Source: an uncultured Prevotellaceae bacterium
GTDB taxonomy: Bacteria; Bacteroidota; Bacteroidia; Bacteroidales; Bacteroidaceae
Assembly: GCA_902784565.1 (NCBI GenBank)
Contig: CACZVE010000008.1
Coordinates: 1-63,099, forward strand
Direction of reading: 5' to 3'
Length of the DNA: 63,099 bases
Every line of letters starts with the position of its first letter. Positions within the stretch are counted from its first letter, which is position 1. Of this stretch, positions 30,912 through 39,347 are shown piece by piece. Position numbers and translations under genes: made by a program. Under the pieces are notes generated by a model. The model made no database searches, had not been told where the DNA came from, and worked only from the letters and a program-made list of their open reading frames with translations.

Positions 30912-32410
30912 AGTTTGATCTTCTTTTTGACAATCTTACTCTCGTTTTGTAGGCGGTTGAGCGCACTCACCACATACGTATATTTCTTCTTACCGTCAGC
31001 ATAAGGCAGTTTGTAATAGGTGGATGTGGTGATAGCCACTATCTTCGTGGGATCGTTGATATCCACCTTCTCGTCTGCAGCAAATCGGTAGACGACATAC
31101 TTCACGGCCTCATCCTGCCAGTCCTTCCCCTTCGGAGCCGTCCAGAACAACACATAGTCACCGCTCGTCCATACGGGTTTCACCTTACTCACCTTCTTCG
31201 GCGCCTTGTCGCTGATAAACGACATCGAGGGCTGTAAGGCGGGATAGCGCCAGTAACTGTTCCTGAGGGCTGTGCCGTAATTGCCAACATTATCGACAGC
31301 AGCCTTGGCATACCAGAGCACCGTTCCCTTCACGGCAGGCAACTGACGGTGCAGGCGCATCTTGGCAGGCAACTGATGACTATTGACATTCTGCGGATCA
31401 GTATACTTCACCGTCCGCTCCACATCCTCGCCGATAATCAGGGGACGACCAGAGGCATGCTGACTCCACCACCGGATAAGTGTCTCATAGTCAGCGGCCT
31501 TGTTACCTATCTCCCAGTATATCTGTGGCACATTATAGTCGAGCCAGCCATTGTTCACCCACAACAGGATGTCGGCATAGAGGTCATCATAGTTCTGTGT
31601 ACCATTGGTCTCACTACCTATCGGTGAACTCTTCTTGTTACGGTAGATGCCAAAGGGTGAGATACCGACCTTCACCCAAGGTTTCGTGGCATGGATGGTC
31701 TTATAGAACTGCTCGATAAACAGGTTCACATTATATCTGCGCCAGTCGCCGATATCCTTGATACCATTGTTGAATTGTCGGAACTGCTCTTGGTCGGGGA
31801 TGGTCTCGCCTTTCACGGGATAGGGATAGAAATAGTCGTCCATGTGAATACCATCCACATCATAGCGACTGACAATGTCCTTCGCCACCTCACAGATATA
31901 GTCACGGTTCTCGGCAATGCCCGGATTGAGAATGAAGAGATCGTCATACGAGAAGCAGTTCATGGGTTTCCGTACAGCGATGTGGTTCGAGGCCAACTGT
32001 TTGGTAGTCTTTGTCTTAGCCCTATATGGATTAATCCATGCATGAAGTTCCATACCACGCTTATGACACTCTGTAATCATCCACTGCAGGGGATCCCAAT
32101 ACGGACTCGGGGCCACGCCCTGTTTGCCTGTCAGAAAACGACTCCAGGGTTCCAGTTTACTCTCGTAGAGCGCATCGCATTCCGGACGCACCTGGAAGAT
32201 GATCACGTTCACGCCGTCCTTCTGCAACTCATCGAGTTGATAGGTCAGCGTCTGCTGCATCTTCTCTGTCCCCATACCCTGGAACTGTCCGTTCACGCAC
32301 TGTATCCACGCCCCACGCATCTCCCGTTTCTGGGCAAAAACAGTGATAAGTGATAAGTGAAAAGTGAAAAGTAGCAGCAGTACTTTCACCCAAAGTCTAT
32401 TATTTCTCAT
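30908..32410 (-). CDS. GHL10/YngK-like family glycoside hydrolase, exported
   Basis: This 500-residue protein has a glycosyl-hydrolase-like 10 domain (about 27-330; REMRGAWIQCVNGQF, VNVIIFQVRPECDALY, MELHAWINPYR, VDGIHMDDYFYPYPV). A C-terminal fibronectin-III-like region follows (about 385-500). Members include E. coli DigH, which cleaves denuded peptidoglycan glycan strands, so a cell-wall role is likely. The signal peptide VLLLLFTFHLSLITVFAQ is encoded by a 7-nt repeat tract. The gene abuts the HAD gene (adjacent stop and ATG). Confidence 0.82.
   Translation of the reverse strand: MRNNRLWVKVLLLLFTFHLSLITVFAQKREMRGAWIQCVNGQFQGMGTEKMQQTLTYQLDELQKDGVNVIIFQVRPECDALYESKLEPWSRFLTGKQGVAPSPYWDPLQWMITECHKRGMELHAWINPYRAKTKTTKQLASNHIAVRKPMNCFSYDDLFILNPGIAENRDYICEVAKDIVSRYDVDGIHMDDYFYPYPVKGETIPDQEQFRQFNNGIKDIGDWRRYNVNLFIEQFYKTIHATKPWVKVGISPFGIYRNKKSSPIGSETNGTQNYDDLYADILLWVNNGWLDYNVPQIYWEIGNKAADYETLIRWWSQHASGRPLIIGEDVERTVKYTDPQNVNSHQLPAKMRLHRQLPAVKGTVLWYAKAAVDNVGNYGTALRNSYWRYPALQPSMSFISDKAPKKVSKVKPVWTSGDYVLFWTAPKGKDWQDEAVKYVVYRFAADEKVDINDPTKIVAITTSTYYKLPYADGKKKYTYVVSALNRLQNESKIVKKKIKL
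32344..32371 (-). repeat. Heptanucleotide tract in the GHL10 signal peptide
   Basis: On the plus strand the units GTGATAA, GTGATAA, GTGAAAA and GTGAAAA are seen. On the coding strand they encode LFTFHLSLIT, the hydrophobic core of the signal peptide. Loss or gain of a unit would break the frame. Confidence 0.8.
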
Positions 32411-33043
32411 TTATGCTTTATTTAGATAATTGTAAATCTCCTTTGTCCAATCTTCTCCATTGACGGGCTGCATGGTATGGATTCCCAGACTGGCTGCCGC
32501 CTCCACATTTCGTGGTCCGTCGTCGAGGAAGAGGGTTTCGTCTGGTGCTATCTGCTCTGCCTCCAGTACCTTCTGGAAGAAAGCCACATCGGGTTTCATC
32601 AGTTTCAGTTTATAACTCAGGTAACAGGCATCCATATAGTCCTCCACGGGATGTCCCTCCCCGTCGAAGTCAGGACTACTCACCCACTCCATCATATAGG
32701 GATTGGTATTTGAGAGCAGGATAAGACGGTATCCCTCCTTACGCAACTGGCGCAGGATGGCCTTGTTACGCTTCGGCAGATTTAAGGCATAGCCCTGCCA
32801 GGCATAGGCACATTCCTCATGGCTCACCTCACGACCTATCAGTTCCGAAAGACTCTTCCTGAATTCCTCCGCCGTGATCAGTCCGTGCTCCAAGTCGCCG
32901 AAGATACCGTGCTGCGTATAACTGTCAAGCCGCTTGGCAGCATCCTTCACACCGATTTCCTCAAAGCGTCTGACGGCCTGATTGGGATCCAATGTCAGGA
33001 TGACGCCACCCAGATCGAAAATGATATGCTTTATTCTTCCCAT
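32411..33043 (-). CDS. HAD-superfamily phosphatase (YihX-like)
   Basis: This 210-residue cytoplasmic hydrolase uses Asp10 as nucleophile in IIFDLGGVILTLD. The second motif is LLSNTNPYMMEW, the Lys motif is KPDVAFFQKVL, and the acidic motif IV is LFLDDGPRNVEAA. The second Asp of the usual DxD is replaced by Gly, as in YihX-type sugar phosphatases. It overlaps the end of metH by 13 nt. The substrate is probably a small sugar phosphate, by family analogy only. Confidence 0.85.
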   Translation of the reverse strand: MGRIKHIIFDLGGVILTLDPNQAVRRFEEIGVKDAAKRLDSYTQHGIFGDLEHGLITAEEFRKSLSELIGREVSHEECAYAWQGYALNLPKRNKAILRQLRKEGYRLILLSNTNPYMMEWVSSPDFDGEGHPVEDYMDACYLSYKLKLMKPDVAFFQKVLEAEQIAPDETLFLDDGPRNVEAAASLGIHTMQPVNGEDWTKEIYNYLNKA

Positions 33044-35856
33044 AAGTTCGGTTTGTTTCGTCTGGCCTCCTCCAAGGAGAGTAGTTGTTGCTGTTCCTGC
33101 TGATAGGCCACCCGCAGATGCTCGTATTTCTCATCGAGTTCACGCTCTACGGCCTGTTCTTCTGTCATCAGTTTGGCAGCCACGATGGCATTCTGCGAGG
33201 CATCCTTCATCCACACCACGGGACCGCCATAGACTGGCGCTATCTTCAGGGCGACATGCAGTTCACTGGTCGTGGCCCCACCAATCATGATAGGTATCTG
33301 CAAACCAGCCCGTTTCAATTCCTCTGCCACGTTCACCATCTCTTCGAGACTCGGTGTGATCAGACCGCTCAGGCCAATCATATCCACCTGTTCCTCCTTG
33401 GCCTTACGGACAATCTGTTCTGCTGGCACCATCACACCCATGTCGATAACCTCGTAGCCGTTACAGGCCATCACCACACTGACGATGTTCTTGCCGATAT
33501 CGTGGACATCGCCCTTCACCGTTGCCAGGAGGACTTTTCCGGATTTTCCTGAATTTCCGGATCTTCCTGCCTCGATATAGGGTTGGAGGATACCCACTGC
33601 CTGTTTCATCGTACGGGCGGTTTTCACCACCTGCGGCAGAAACATCTTACCCTCACCAAACAACTTTCCCACGGTATTCATGCCTGCCATCAGGGGACCT
33701 TCGATGATATCCACCGCACGGGGATATTTTTCCAGTGCCTCCTTCAAATCCGTCTCTAAATGCTCGCCATTACCCTTGATTAGTGCCTGTGCCAGACGCT
33801 CTTCTACTGACACAGTGGGGTCAGGAACCTTTGTGTCTTCGGTGGAGGGTGCAGAGGATCCTGCCTCCTTTGCGCCCTCCATCAGTGCCCCTGCCAAGGC
33901 AATCAGGCGTTCTGAGGCATCCTTCCTGCGATACAGGATGGCATCCTCAATCACCGACAACTGCTCTTCGGGGATATCTGCGTATGTTACTTTCGTCGAA
34001 GGATTGACGATACCGAAATCCATTCCTGCCTGAATGGCATGATAGAGGAACACGGCATGCATGGCCTCACGGATATAGTTATTTCCACGGAAGGAGAAAC
34101 TCAGGTTACTCACACCACCACTGACATGGGCACCAGGCAGATTCTGCCGTATCCAAGCCGTCGCCTTGATGAAGTCGGCAGCATAGGCATCGTGCTCCTC
34201 CATACCCGTAGCGATGGCGAGGATATTGGGGTCGAAGATGATATCCAGCGGATTCATCCCTACCCGTTCGGTCAGTATCTTGTAAGCCCGCTGGGCAATG
34301 GCGATACGACGTTCATAACTGGTGGCCTGTCCTTCCTCGTCGAAGCACATCACCACCACAGCAGCCCCATAGCGCATGGCATCCTGAGCATGCGCCACGA
34401 ACTTCGCCTCACCCTCTTTCAGTGAGATGGAGTTGATGATGCTCTTGCCCTGCACACATTTCAGGCCGGCCTTGATCACCTCCCAGTCAGATGAGTCAAT
34501 CATCACCGGCACCTTGGCGATATCCGGTTCTGCCGCAATCATATTGAGGAAGGTAGTCATCTCCGCCCGGGCATCCAACAGCCCGTCGTCCATATTGATA
34601 TCGATTACGAGGGCACCGTCTTCCACCTGTTTACGGGCAATGGCGATGGCCTCGTCGTAGTTTTTCTCCTTGATCAGTCGCAGGAACTTGCGTGAACCTG
34701 CCACATTACAACGCTCACCGACGTTTGTAAAAGAGGAAAGAGGAGAGTGGAAAGAGGAAAGAGAAATGTCATGCCCTCCCACTTCGAGCAGTTCGAGACC
34801 TGAGAGCCACATGTTTTCGGGTTTCGGAGCCGGCACATGGGGTTTCTTCCACTCTTCAACTATTCTTTTTCCTCTTTCCTCTTTCCTCTTTCCTCTAATA
34901 ATCCCCTTGTACAGCCGTATGAACTCATCCGTCGTACCGCAACAGCCACCGATGATATTCACCAGTCCCTCATCCACCAATTCCGCCATCTTCGGTGCCA
35001 TCGACTCTGGCGTCTCATCGTAGAGGCCCAGGGCATTTGGCAGACCGGCATTCGGGTAACAACTGATATAATAAGGCGCTTTCCGTGCCAGTTCGCGCAG
35101 GTAGGGTTTCATCTGCGTGGCACCAAACGAGCAGTTCAATCCGATAGAGAAGATCGGATAGGTACTCACACTGGCGAGGAACGCATCCAATGTCTGTCCG
35201 GAGAGTGTTCGTCCTGTCAGGTCACTGATGGTGACGGAGAGCATGATAGGCAGTTCCGTGCCTCTTTGCTGCATCACCCGCATGGATGCGTCGATACAGC
35301 ACTTCGCATTCAGTGAGTCAAAGATGGTCTCTATCAACAGCGCATCCACCCCACCCTCTATGAGTGCGTCTACCTGCTGCATATAGGCATCCAGCAACTC
35401 ATCATAGGTCAGTTCACGGGCCGCAGGATTACTCACGTCTGGTGACATCGAGAGGGTCTTGTTCGTCGGACCGATAGAGCCTGCCACAAAACGCGGTTTT
35501 TCTGCTGTCGAAAATCGATCCGCCTCCCTACGGGCAATCCTGGCACCTTCAAGCGCCATCTCCCGTGCAGCGTCCTCCAACTGATAGTCAGCCTCACTGA
35601 TACGCTGACTACTGAAGGTGTTGGTCTCGATGATATCGGCCCCAGCCTCGAGATAGCGACGGTGGATATCGGCTATCACGTCAGGACGGGTCAGGTTGAG
35701 CACGTCGTTATTGCCCTTCATCTGTCCCTTGAAGTCACGGAACCGCTCCCCACGGAAATACTCTTCAGACAAGTTGTATGTCTGAATCATCGTTCCCATT
35801 GCTCCGTCGAGCACGAGCACCCGCTCCCTGATGATATCGTTAAGCCTATTCTTCAC
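33031..35856 (-). CDS. metH: Cobalamin-dependent methionine synthase lacking the activation domain
   Basis: This 941-residue enzyme transfers methyl from methyltetrahydrofolate to homocysteine via B12. The homocysteine domain (about 5-325) has GGCCGT, supplying zinc cysteines. The pterin domain (about 375-635) starts FTNVGERCNVAGSRKF. The B12 cap and cobalamin domains (about 665-910) have the lower-ligand His785 in GDVHDIGKN. The protein stops just past the B12 domain and lacks the AdoMet activation domain of the 1227-residue E. coli enzyme. A separate reactivation protein would be needed (inference). The start is GTG in a 7-nt repeat. The linker at about 320-375 is expanded by two further 7-nt tracts. 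Confidence 0.93.
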   Translation of the reverse strand: MKNRLNDIIRERVLVLDGAMGTMIQTYNLSEEYFRGERFRDFKGQMKGNNDVLNLTRPDVIADIHRRYLEAGADIIETNTFSSQRISEADYQLEDAAREMALEGARIARREADRFSTAEKPRFVAGSIGPTNKTLSMSPDVSNPAARELTYDELLDAYMQQVDALIEGGVDALLIETIFDSLNAKCCIDASMRVMQQRGTELPIMLSVTISDLTGRTLSGQTLDAFLASVSTYPIFSIGLNCSFGATQMKPYLRELARKAPYYISCYPNAGLPNALGLYDETPESMAPKMAELVDEGLVNIIGGCCGTTDEFIRLYKGIIRGKRKEERGKRIVEEWKKPHVPAPKPENMWLSGLELLEVGGHDISLSSFHSPLSSFTNVGERCNVAGSRKFLRLIKEKNYDEAIAIARKQVEDGALVIDINMDDGLLDARAEMTTFLNMIAAEPDIAKVPVMIDSSDWEVIKAGLKCVQGKSIINSISLKEGEAKFVAHAQDAMRYGAAVVVMCFDEEGQATSYERRIAIAQRAYKILTERVGMNPLDIIFDPNILAIATGMEEHDAYAADFIKATAWIRQNLPGAHVSGGVSNLSFSFRGNNYIREAMHAVFLYHAIQAGMDFGIVNPSTKVTYADIPEEQLSVIEDAILYRRKDASERLIALAGALMEGAKEAGSSAPSTEDTKVPDPTVSVEERLAQALIKGNGEHLETDLKEALEKYPRAVDIIEGPLMAGMNTVGKLFGEGKMFLPQVVKTARTMKQAVGILQPYIEAGRSGNSGKSGKVLLATVKGDVHDIGKNIVSVVMACNGYEVIDMGVMVPAEQIVRKAKEEQVDMIGLSGLITPSLEEMVNVAEELKRAGLQIPIMIGGATTSELHVALKIAPVYGGPVVWMKDASQNAIVAAKLMTEEQAVERELDEKYEHLRVAYQQEQQQLLSLEEARRNKPNLWEE
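34733..34763. repeat. Heptanucleotide tract inside metH, GAGGAAA type
   Basis: GAGGAAA, GAGGAGA, GTGGAAA and GAGGAAA follow each other in the linker before the pterin domain. On the coding strand they give LSSFHSPLSSF. The tract is oriented opposite to the one at 34868-34895. Confidence 0.8.
34868..34895. repeat. Heptanucleotide tract inside metH, four perfect TTTCCTC units
   Basis: Four identical TTTCCTC units on the plus strand encode the charged stretch RGKRKEERGKR on the metH strand. It is the inverse of the tract 105 nt away. A change in copy number would disrupt metH. Confidence 0.9.
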
Positions 35857-35881
35857 TATTCACTTTTCACTATTCACTACT
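35854..35881 (-). repeat. Heptanucleotide tract spanning the metH GTG start
   Basis: The units CACTATT, CACTTTT, CACTATT and CACTACT fill the gap between smpB and metH. The GTG start of metH (35854-35856) is the first triplet of a unit. Copy-number change could alter the spacing between smpB and the metH start. Confidence 0.8.
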
Positions 35882-36359
35882 TATACACCTTCATCGCCCG
35901 GTCCATCTCGCGCCGGTCTTCCTTTTCCTTCAATGTCTGACGCTTGTCGTATTCCTTCTTACCCTTGCAGAGGGCGATATCCATCTTCGCCCGACCTTTG
36001 TCGTCGATAAACACAAGGATAGGCACAATGGTATAGCCCGTCTGTTTCGTAGCACTCTCCAACTCCCGTATCTCGCGCTTCGTCAACAACAACTTACGGT
36101 CGCGCTTCTGCACATGATTGTTGTACGAGCCGTAGAAATAAGGACTGATGCTCATCCCCTTCACCCACAACTCGCCGTTGATCACGGTGCAGTAGGTATC
36201 CACCAGACTCGCCTTACCGAGACGGATACTCTTGATCTCCGTCCCCGTCAACACGATGCCGGCAGTAAAGGTCTCAATGAAGAAGTATTCAAACGAGGCC
36301 TTCTTATTCTTGATCTGTACTGGGCTTTTCTTCCGCAGCAGTTCCTGTTCTTTGTTCAT
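35877..36359 (-). CDS. smpB: SsrA-binding protein SmpB
   Basis: This 160-residue small basic protein binds tmRNA for rescue of stalled ribosomes. Family features are [39 protein letters not shown], a central beta barrel and the basic C-terminal tail with [20 protein letters not shown]. Its ATG overlaps the stop of the DMP19 gene (ATGA). Length is normal. The tmRNA gene itself was not seen in this window. Confidence 0.95.
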   Translation of the reverse strand: MNKEQELLRKKSPVQIKNKKASFEYFFIETFTAGIVLTGTEIKSIRLGKASLVDTYCTVINGELWVKGMSISPYFYGSYNNHVQKRDRKLLLTKREIRELESATKQTGYTIVPILVFIDDKGRAKMDIALCKGKKEYDKRQTLKEKEDRREMDRAMKVYK

Positions 36360-36859
36360 TCAATCGTCGCAAATTTCTCAAGATGGTCGTCGATGTAATG
36401 GGCGATGTCATCCATCCACTGCTCCTCATTCTCCACGAACGTATCATCGAGGTCATCAAACTCCGGGAACTGCTCAAAGAGTGCCATAAACTCCTCGTCC
36501 GAGCAGTCCTTCTCTATCTCCTCCCGGTGTTTCAACCAAAGAGTATGGGCTTCATATATCAGTTTAGACAAATCGCGCATCCCCCAGAGTTTCAATGCCT
36601 TGGCGAACGGATTCTTAAAGATGAATTCACCCAGTCCGTTGTGAATCAGTTGCACGAATCCACCGTCCATCACCTCCTCATGCAGCATGTCCCAGGCCAA
36701 CAAAGTGATCTGGTCGGCATTCAGTTCCGCCATCGATTCTGCCGTCAGTTCACCACCGATGGCACCACGAATGGCATCCACGAACACCCCTACGAAGGCG
36801 TCCATTCCCTCCCCTGCAGCCTGTTGCAGTCTGCTGTCTTTGACAACCACTTCTTTCAT
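36356..36859 (-). CDS. DMP19 (DUF4375) family protein
   Basis: This 167-residue acidic, helical cytoplasmic protein contains [20 protein letters not shown] followed by an NGLGEF motif and a closing stretch with [15 protein letters not shown]. This is the pattern of the DMP19-like DUF4375 family (some members mimic DNA). It lies between the beta-flower gene and smpB with 8-nt and -4-nt spacing. DNA mimicry in this protein is not demonstrable from sequence. Confidence 0.8.
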   Translation of the reverse strand: MKEVVVKDSRLQQAAGEGMDAFVGVFVDAIRGAIGGELTAESMAELNADQITLLAWDMLHEEVMDGGFVQLIHNGLGEFIFKNPFAKALKLWGMRDLSKLIYEAHTLWLKHREEIEKDCSDEEFMALFEQFPEFDDLDDTFVENEEQWMDDIAHYIDDHLEKFATIE

Positions 36860-36867
36860 AAGTTCAA

Positions 36868-37293
36868 CTACAGCGCAAAGAAATCGAAGAAATACATGAC
36901 AGCCGCCTGCCGGGGGTCACTCAGGTTCTCCACCTTACCGATAATAGTACCACTCTTGCGGATATCACCGTTCTTCTCGATCTTGCCGACGATCGAGCCG
37001 CCAATACGCACGTCGCCGTTCTGTTCTATCTTACCAATAATGCTGCCACGCTTACGGATGTCACCGTTCTTCTCAATCTGGCCCTCGATGGAACCGTTGA
37101 CCCTGATGTCGCCATTCGACTCAAAGCGGCCTTTTATCGAACCGCCGATACGCACGGCACCGTTCGACTCAATCTTACCAACTATCGAGCCACCTTTCCT
37201 CAAGGTCTGATCACCCGCATTTGCATTCACACAGACACCCACCAGCAGCATCAGCGCCACTGCCAGTCTCATGACAAAGTTCTTTTTCATCAT
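36868..37293 (-). CDS. Exported repeat protein of the 5-fold beta-flower type
   Basis: This 141-residue protein has a signal peptide ending VNANA. Five to six 16-residue repeats follow with the consensus GGSIxGKIExNGDIRx, then a short hydrophobic tail (AAVMYFFDFFAL). The strict spacing predicts one beta-strand pair per repeat, a closed beta-flower or solenoid. The second of two adjacent ATGs may be the true start. It is the first gene of the run that leads to smpB and metH, with its own promoter. Function is unknown. Confidence 0.78.
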   Translation of the reverse strand: MMKKNFVMRLAVALMLLVGVCVNANAGDQTLRKGGSIVGKIESNGAVRIGGSIKGRFESNGDIRVNGSIEGQIEKNGDIRKRGSIIGKIEQNGDVRIGGSIVGKIEKNGDIRKSGTIIGKVENLSDPRQAAVMYFFDFFAL

Positions 37294-37315
37294 TCCAGTT
37301 TTTTAAAATTTGCGG

Positions 37316-37347
37316 CAAAGTTACGAATTAGTAAGCAAAAAACCAAA
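37316..37347 (-). promoter_or_regulatory. Promoter of the beta-flower-DMP19-smpB-metH run
   Basis: On the minus strand TTTG (37344-37347), a 20-nt spacer and TAACTTTG (37316-37323) form a full Bacteroidetes promoter, 23 nt before the ATG. Confidence 0.75.
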
Positions 37348-37376
37348 GAATATGGCGAAATCTTATTCTTTTTGCG

Positions 37377-37384
37377 TACCTTTG
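37377..37384 (+). promoter_or_regulatory. -7 box upstream of the truncated DUF3667 gene
   Basis: TACCTTTG lies 9 nt before the ATG, giving an almost leaderless transcript. A matching TTTG at the normal distance is not clear. Confidence 0.45.
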
Positions 37385-37393
37385 TACTTAAAT

Positions 37394-37930
37394 ATGAATT
37401 GGAAAGAGCGATATCAAAGATTCAAGCAGTGGCAGAAGGAGCCCTTCGACTATTCAAACCACTGCAAGGGCAAGGTGACCTGTGCAAACTGCGGCACCGT
37501 ATTCGAGTCGAATTTCTGTCCGGTTTGCGGACAAAAAGCCGGCACCGGTCCTATGAACTGGCGAACGGTGAGACAGGGCGTCATGCAGATATGGGGCATG
37601 GACTCGCGCTCGATGGGCTACTCTCTGCTACAACTGTTGCTGCGTCCAGGCTATATGATCAGCGACTATATCAGCGGCAAGCGACAGGTATCGTTCCCGC
37701 CCGTCAAGATGCTGTTGATCGTAGCCATCGGACTGATGATTGTTGACAGGATGTGGGGTGATTCAACGGAGATTTCAACCAACCCCCACTCTGCGGCATT
37801 TGACAGTTTTTTCATATGGGCGGACTCCAACCCGGGATGGGCAATGCTGACGATTGAAGTGAACCCAGAAAGATATAATGTCGCTCCACCTTGTATACAC
37901 ACGGGATCAGGATCGTTGTGTATTAAATAG
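37394..37930 (+). pseudogene. DUF3667 family membrane protein, truncated at the 3' end
   Basis: The frame starts MNWKERYQRFKQWQKEPF. It carries the zinc-ribbon CANCGTVFESNFCPVCGQKA and continues into the DUF3667 motif NWRTVRQGVMQIWGMDSRSM with one hydrophobic helix (VKMLLIVAIGLMIVDRMW). Family members are usually much longer with several more helices. Here the recognisable part ends near residue 160. The last codons (PPCIHTGSGSLCIK) are encoded by the start of the 42-bp array. The gene therefore appears cut by, or fused to, the repeat array. It may still make a short one- or two-helix protein. Confidence 0.7.
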
Positions 37931-38290
37931 ATTTGGGGAGAAGGTTTTGCACACCGGGCAGAATATTGCCCCAGATTCAGGGCAAACCATTTTAGAATTT
38001 CATTTATATGCCCTAGATTTGAGGCACGTTTATGCACACCGGGCAATAATCTGTCTCAGTTTTGACACTGTCATTGCCCCCAGGCATAGTGATCCCCCAG
38101 ATTTGGGGGACGTTTATGCACACCGGGCAGAATCGTGCCCCAAATTTCAGGCACTCATAATGCACACCAGGCAATAATGTCTCCGGATTTTGCCATGTCA
38201 TTGCCCCCCGGGCATAATGATGCCCCAGTTTTCGGACAGACTTCTGCCCCCCGGGCATAGTTATGCCTCAGATTTGGGGCAGACTTTTGG
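37896..38290. repeat. Degenerate tandem array, ~42-bp unit, about nine copies
   Basis: Anchors of the form GGGCAnAAT or GGCATAGT occur at 37957, 38041, 38083, 38124, 38169, 38210 and 38253, spaced 41-45 nt (84 nt where one copy is decayed). Further degenerate copies lie at both ends. A unit contains GGGCAGAATNNTGCCCCAGA, then TTTGGGGCAGAC, and then TTTNTGCACACC, so it includes a small TGCCCC/GGGGCA hairpin. Short open frames across it have repetitive translations and are not real genes. The gap 37931-38534 holds this array, a stretch without features (38291-38457) and a palindrome. Confidence 0.8.
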
Positions 38291-38457
38291 AAAACTAAAG
38301 CAATCACATTGATTTTTCAGACAGATGAATCCATTTCTGGAACACGATGACCCCAGAATCACTCATACCATCGGGAAACGAAAATGAATGGTCTGAAGAT
38401 CTAGACATTTCATGCCGTTTCAAGAATATCATGTTCCAGATTTCAGGCTTGAGAATT

Positions 38458-38505
38458 AAGAATCACGGGGACTGGCTCTTCGAAGAGCCAGTCCCCGTGA
38501 TTCTT
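38458..38505. repeat. 48-bp perfect palindrome, possible terminator
   Basis: The arms AAGAATCACGGGGACTGGCT plus CTTC are perfectly complementary around TTCGAA, giving 24-bp arms with no loop. It is preceded by two AATTAAG-like units. It lies 30 nt past the stop of the DUF7477-like gene and may end its transcription. Its core AATCACGGGGAC is shared with the element inside queA. Confidence 0.85.
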
Positions 38506-38534
38506 TCGGGAGCCCCGATTTGTTCTTTATGATT

Positions 38535-39326
38535 TTACCAGAGGCCGCCGCCGACGTAGGCGATAGAGATTCCTCGGTTCCACTGTTGGCGGATATACGC
38601 CTTGGCATCGTCGGGGCTCACCTGAAGGTTCTGGAAGCGGTTGTCGCCACGGGCGTAGTTGCCATAGACCACCACATAGTTGCCCTCGCCATAGACCACC
38701 TCATGCAGATTGAATCCCCTATCCCACACGGTGGAACGGATGCGGTTGATCAGTTCGGAGGTGGACTTCTCCATGAAATATCCCTGAGACGTGTATTTTG
38801 GCGTACGGCTCATCACCAATGTCCATGCCTGGCCATCGAAGACCAGGTCCGTCAGGAAATAGCCACGGCCCTTCTGTTCCGTGATCCAGGGAGCCAGTTC
38901 CGACCATTCGTTGCGCCAGATGATCTGTGAGGTGATGCCGGAACCCTGTGACATGACCACCAGCCACTCGCTCTCACTTCTGGAAAGCGACGTGATGGCA
39001 TAGCCGCTCCTGGTCTTCTCGGCAATCCACTCCTCAGGCCACTCCTTGGTGAGGGAGAACGACTGCTGGACATAGCCCGTATTCTTCGCCATCACAACGA
39101 GCCAGCCATCCTTGGTGTAGGCGGCTGAGACAATGCGCTTGCCAAGGTTCCAGTTGCTGGTGATGTCGCTCTCGTCGAGGGGGGCGCCCACACCGTAGGC
39201 ATACCAGGTCTGTTCGGTATAGGGAAGACCCGACTCAGAGATCAACAGCGTCTTGCTCTGGGCCATGACAGCGGTCGAAATCAAGGCGAAGAAACCGACC
39301 AATAAAAATTTGAAGTAATTATTCAT
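38535..39326 (-). CDS. Exported DUF7477-like repeat protein
   Basis: This 263-residue protein has a signal peptide ending STAVMAQ. Four or so units of about 50 residues follow, with Trp and Gly-Tyr patterns such as GYAITSLSRSESEWLVVMSQ, GYFLTDLVFDGQAWTLVMSR and GFNLHEVVYGEGNYVVVYGN. This resembles DUF7477, first noted at the C-terminus of plant MLK-type casein kinases and also present in bacteria. A beta-propeller-like fold is likely. It has no catalytic motif. It lies 21 nt downstream of queA. Function is unknown. Confidence 0.65.
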   Translation of the reverse strand: MNNYFKFLLVGFFALISTAVMAQSKTLLISESGLPYTEQTWYAYGVGAPLDESDITSNWNLGKRIVSAAYTKDGWLVVMAKNTGYVQQSFSLTKEWPEEWIAEKTRSGYAITSLSRSESEWLVVMSQGSGITSQIIWRNEWSELAPWITEQKGRGYFLTDLVFDGQAWTLVMSRTPKYTSQGYFMEKSTSELINRIRSTVWDRGFNLHEVVYGEGNYVVVYGNYARGDNRFQNLQVSPDDAKAYIRQQWNRGISIAYVGGGLW

Positions 39327-39347
39327 ATCTATCTCGTTTTTAATTGT

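Noticed and set aside
32001-32060. A break in the GHL10 gene
   Set aside because: The motifs on both sides (MDDYFYPYP and HAWINPYRAK) are in the same frame and order as in intact family members.
37878-38258. Small overlapping frames in the 42-bp array with repetitive translations
   Set aside because: They exist on both strands only because the repeat lacks stops; no promoter or conserved protein supports them.
37896-38290. Regularly spaced repeats taken as a CRISPR array
   Set aside because: The 42-nt units are contiguous and degenerate over their whole length, with no unique spacers, and no cas genes are nearby.
38347-38532. A 61-codon open frame before the palindrome
   Set aside because: Its second half is the palindrome read as protein (EPVPVILSG), with no start signal or family match.
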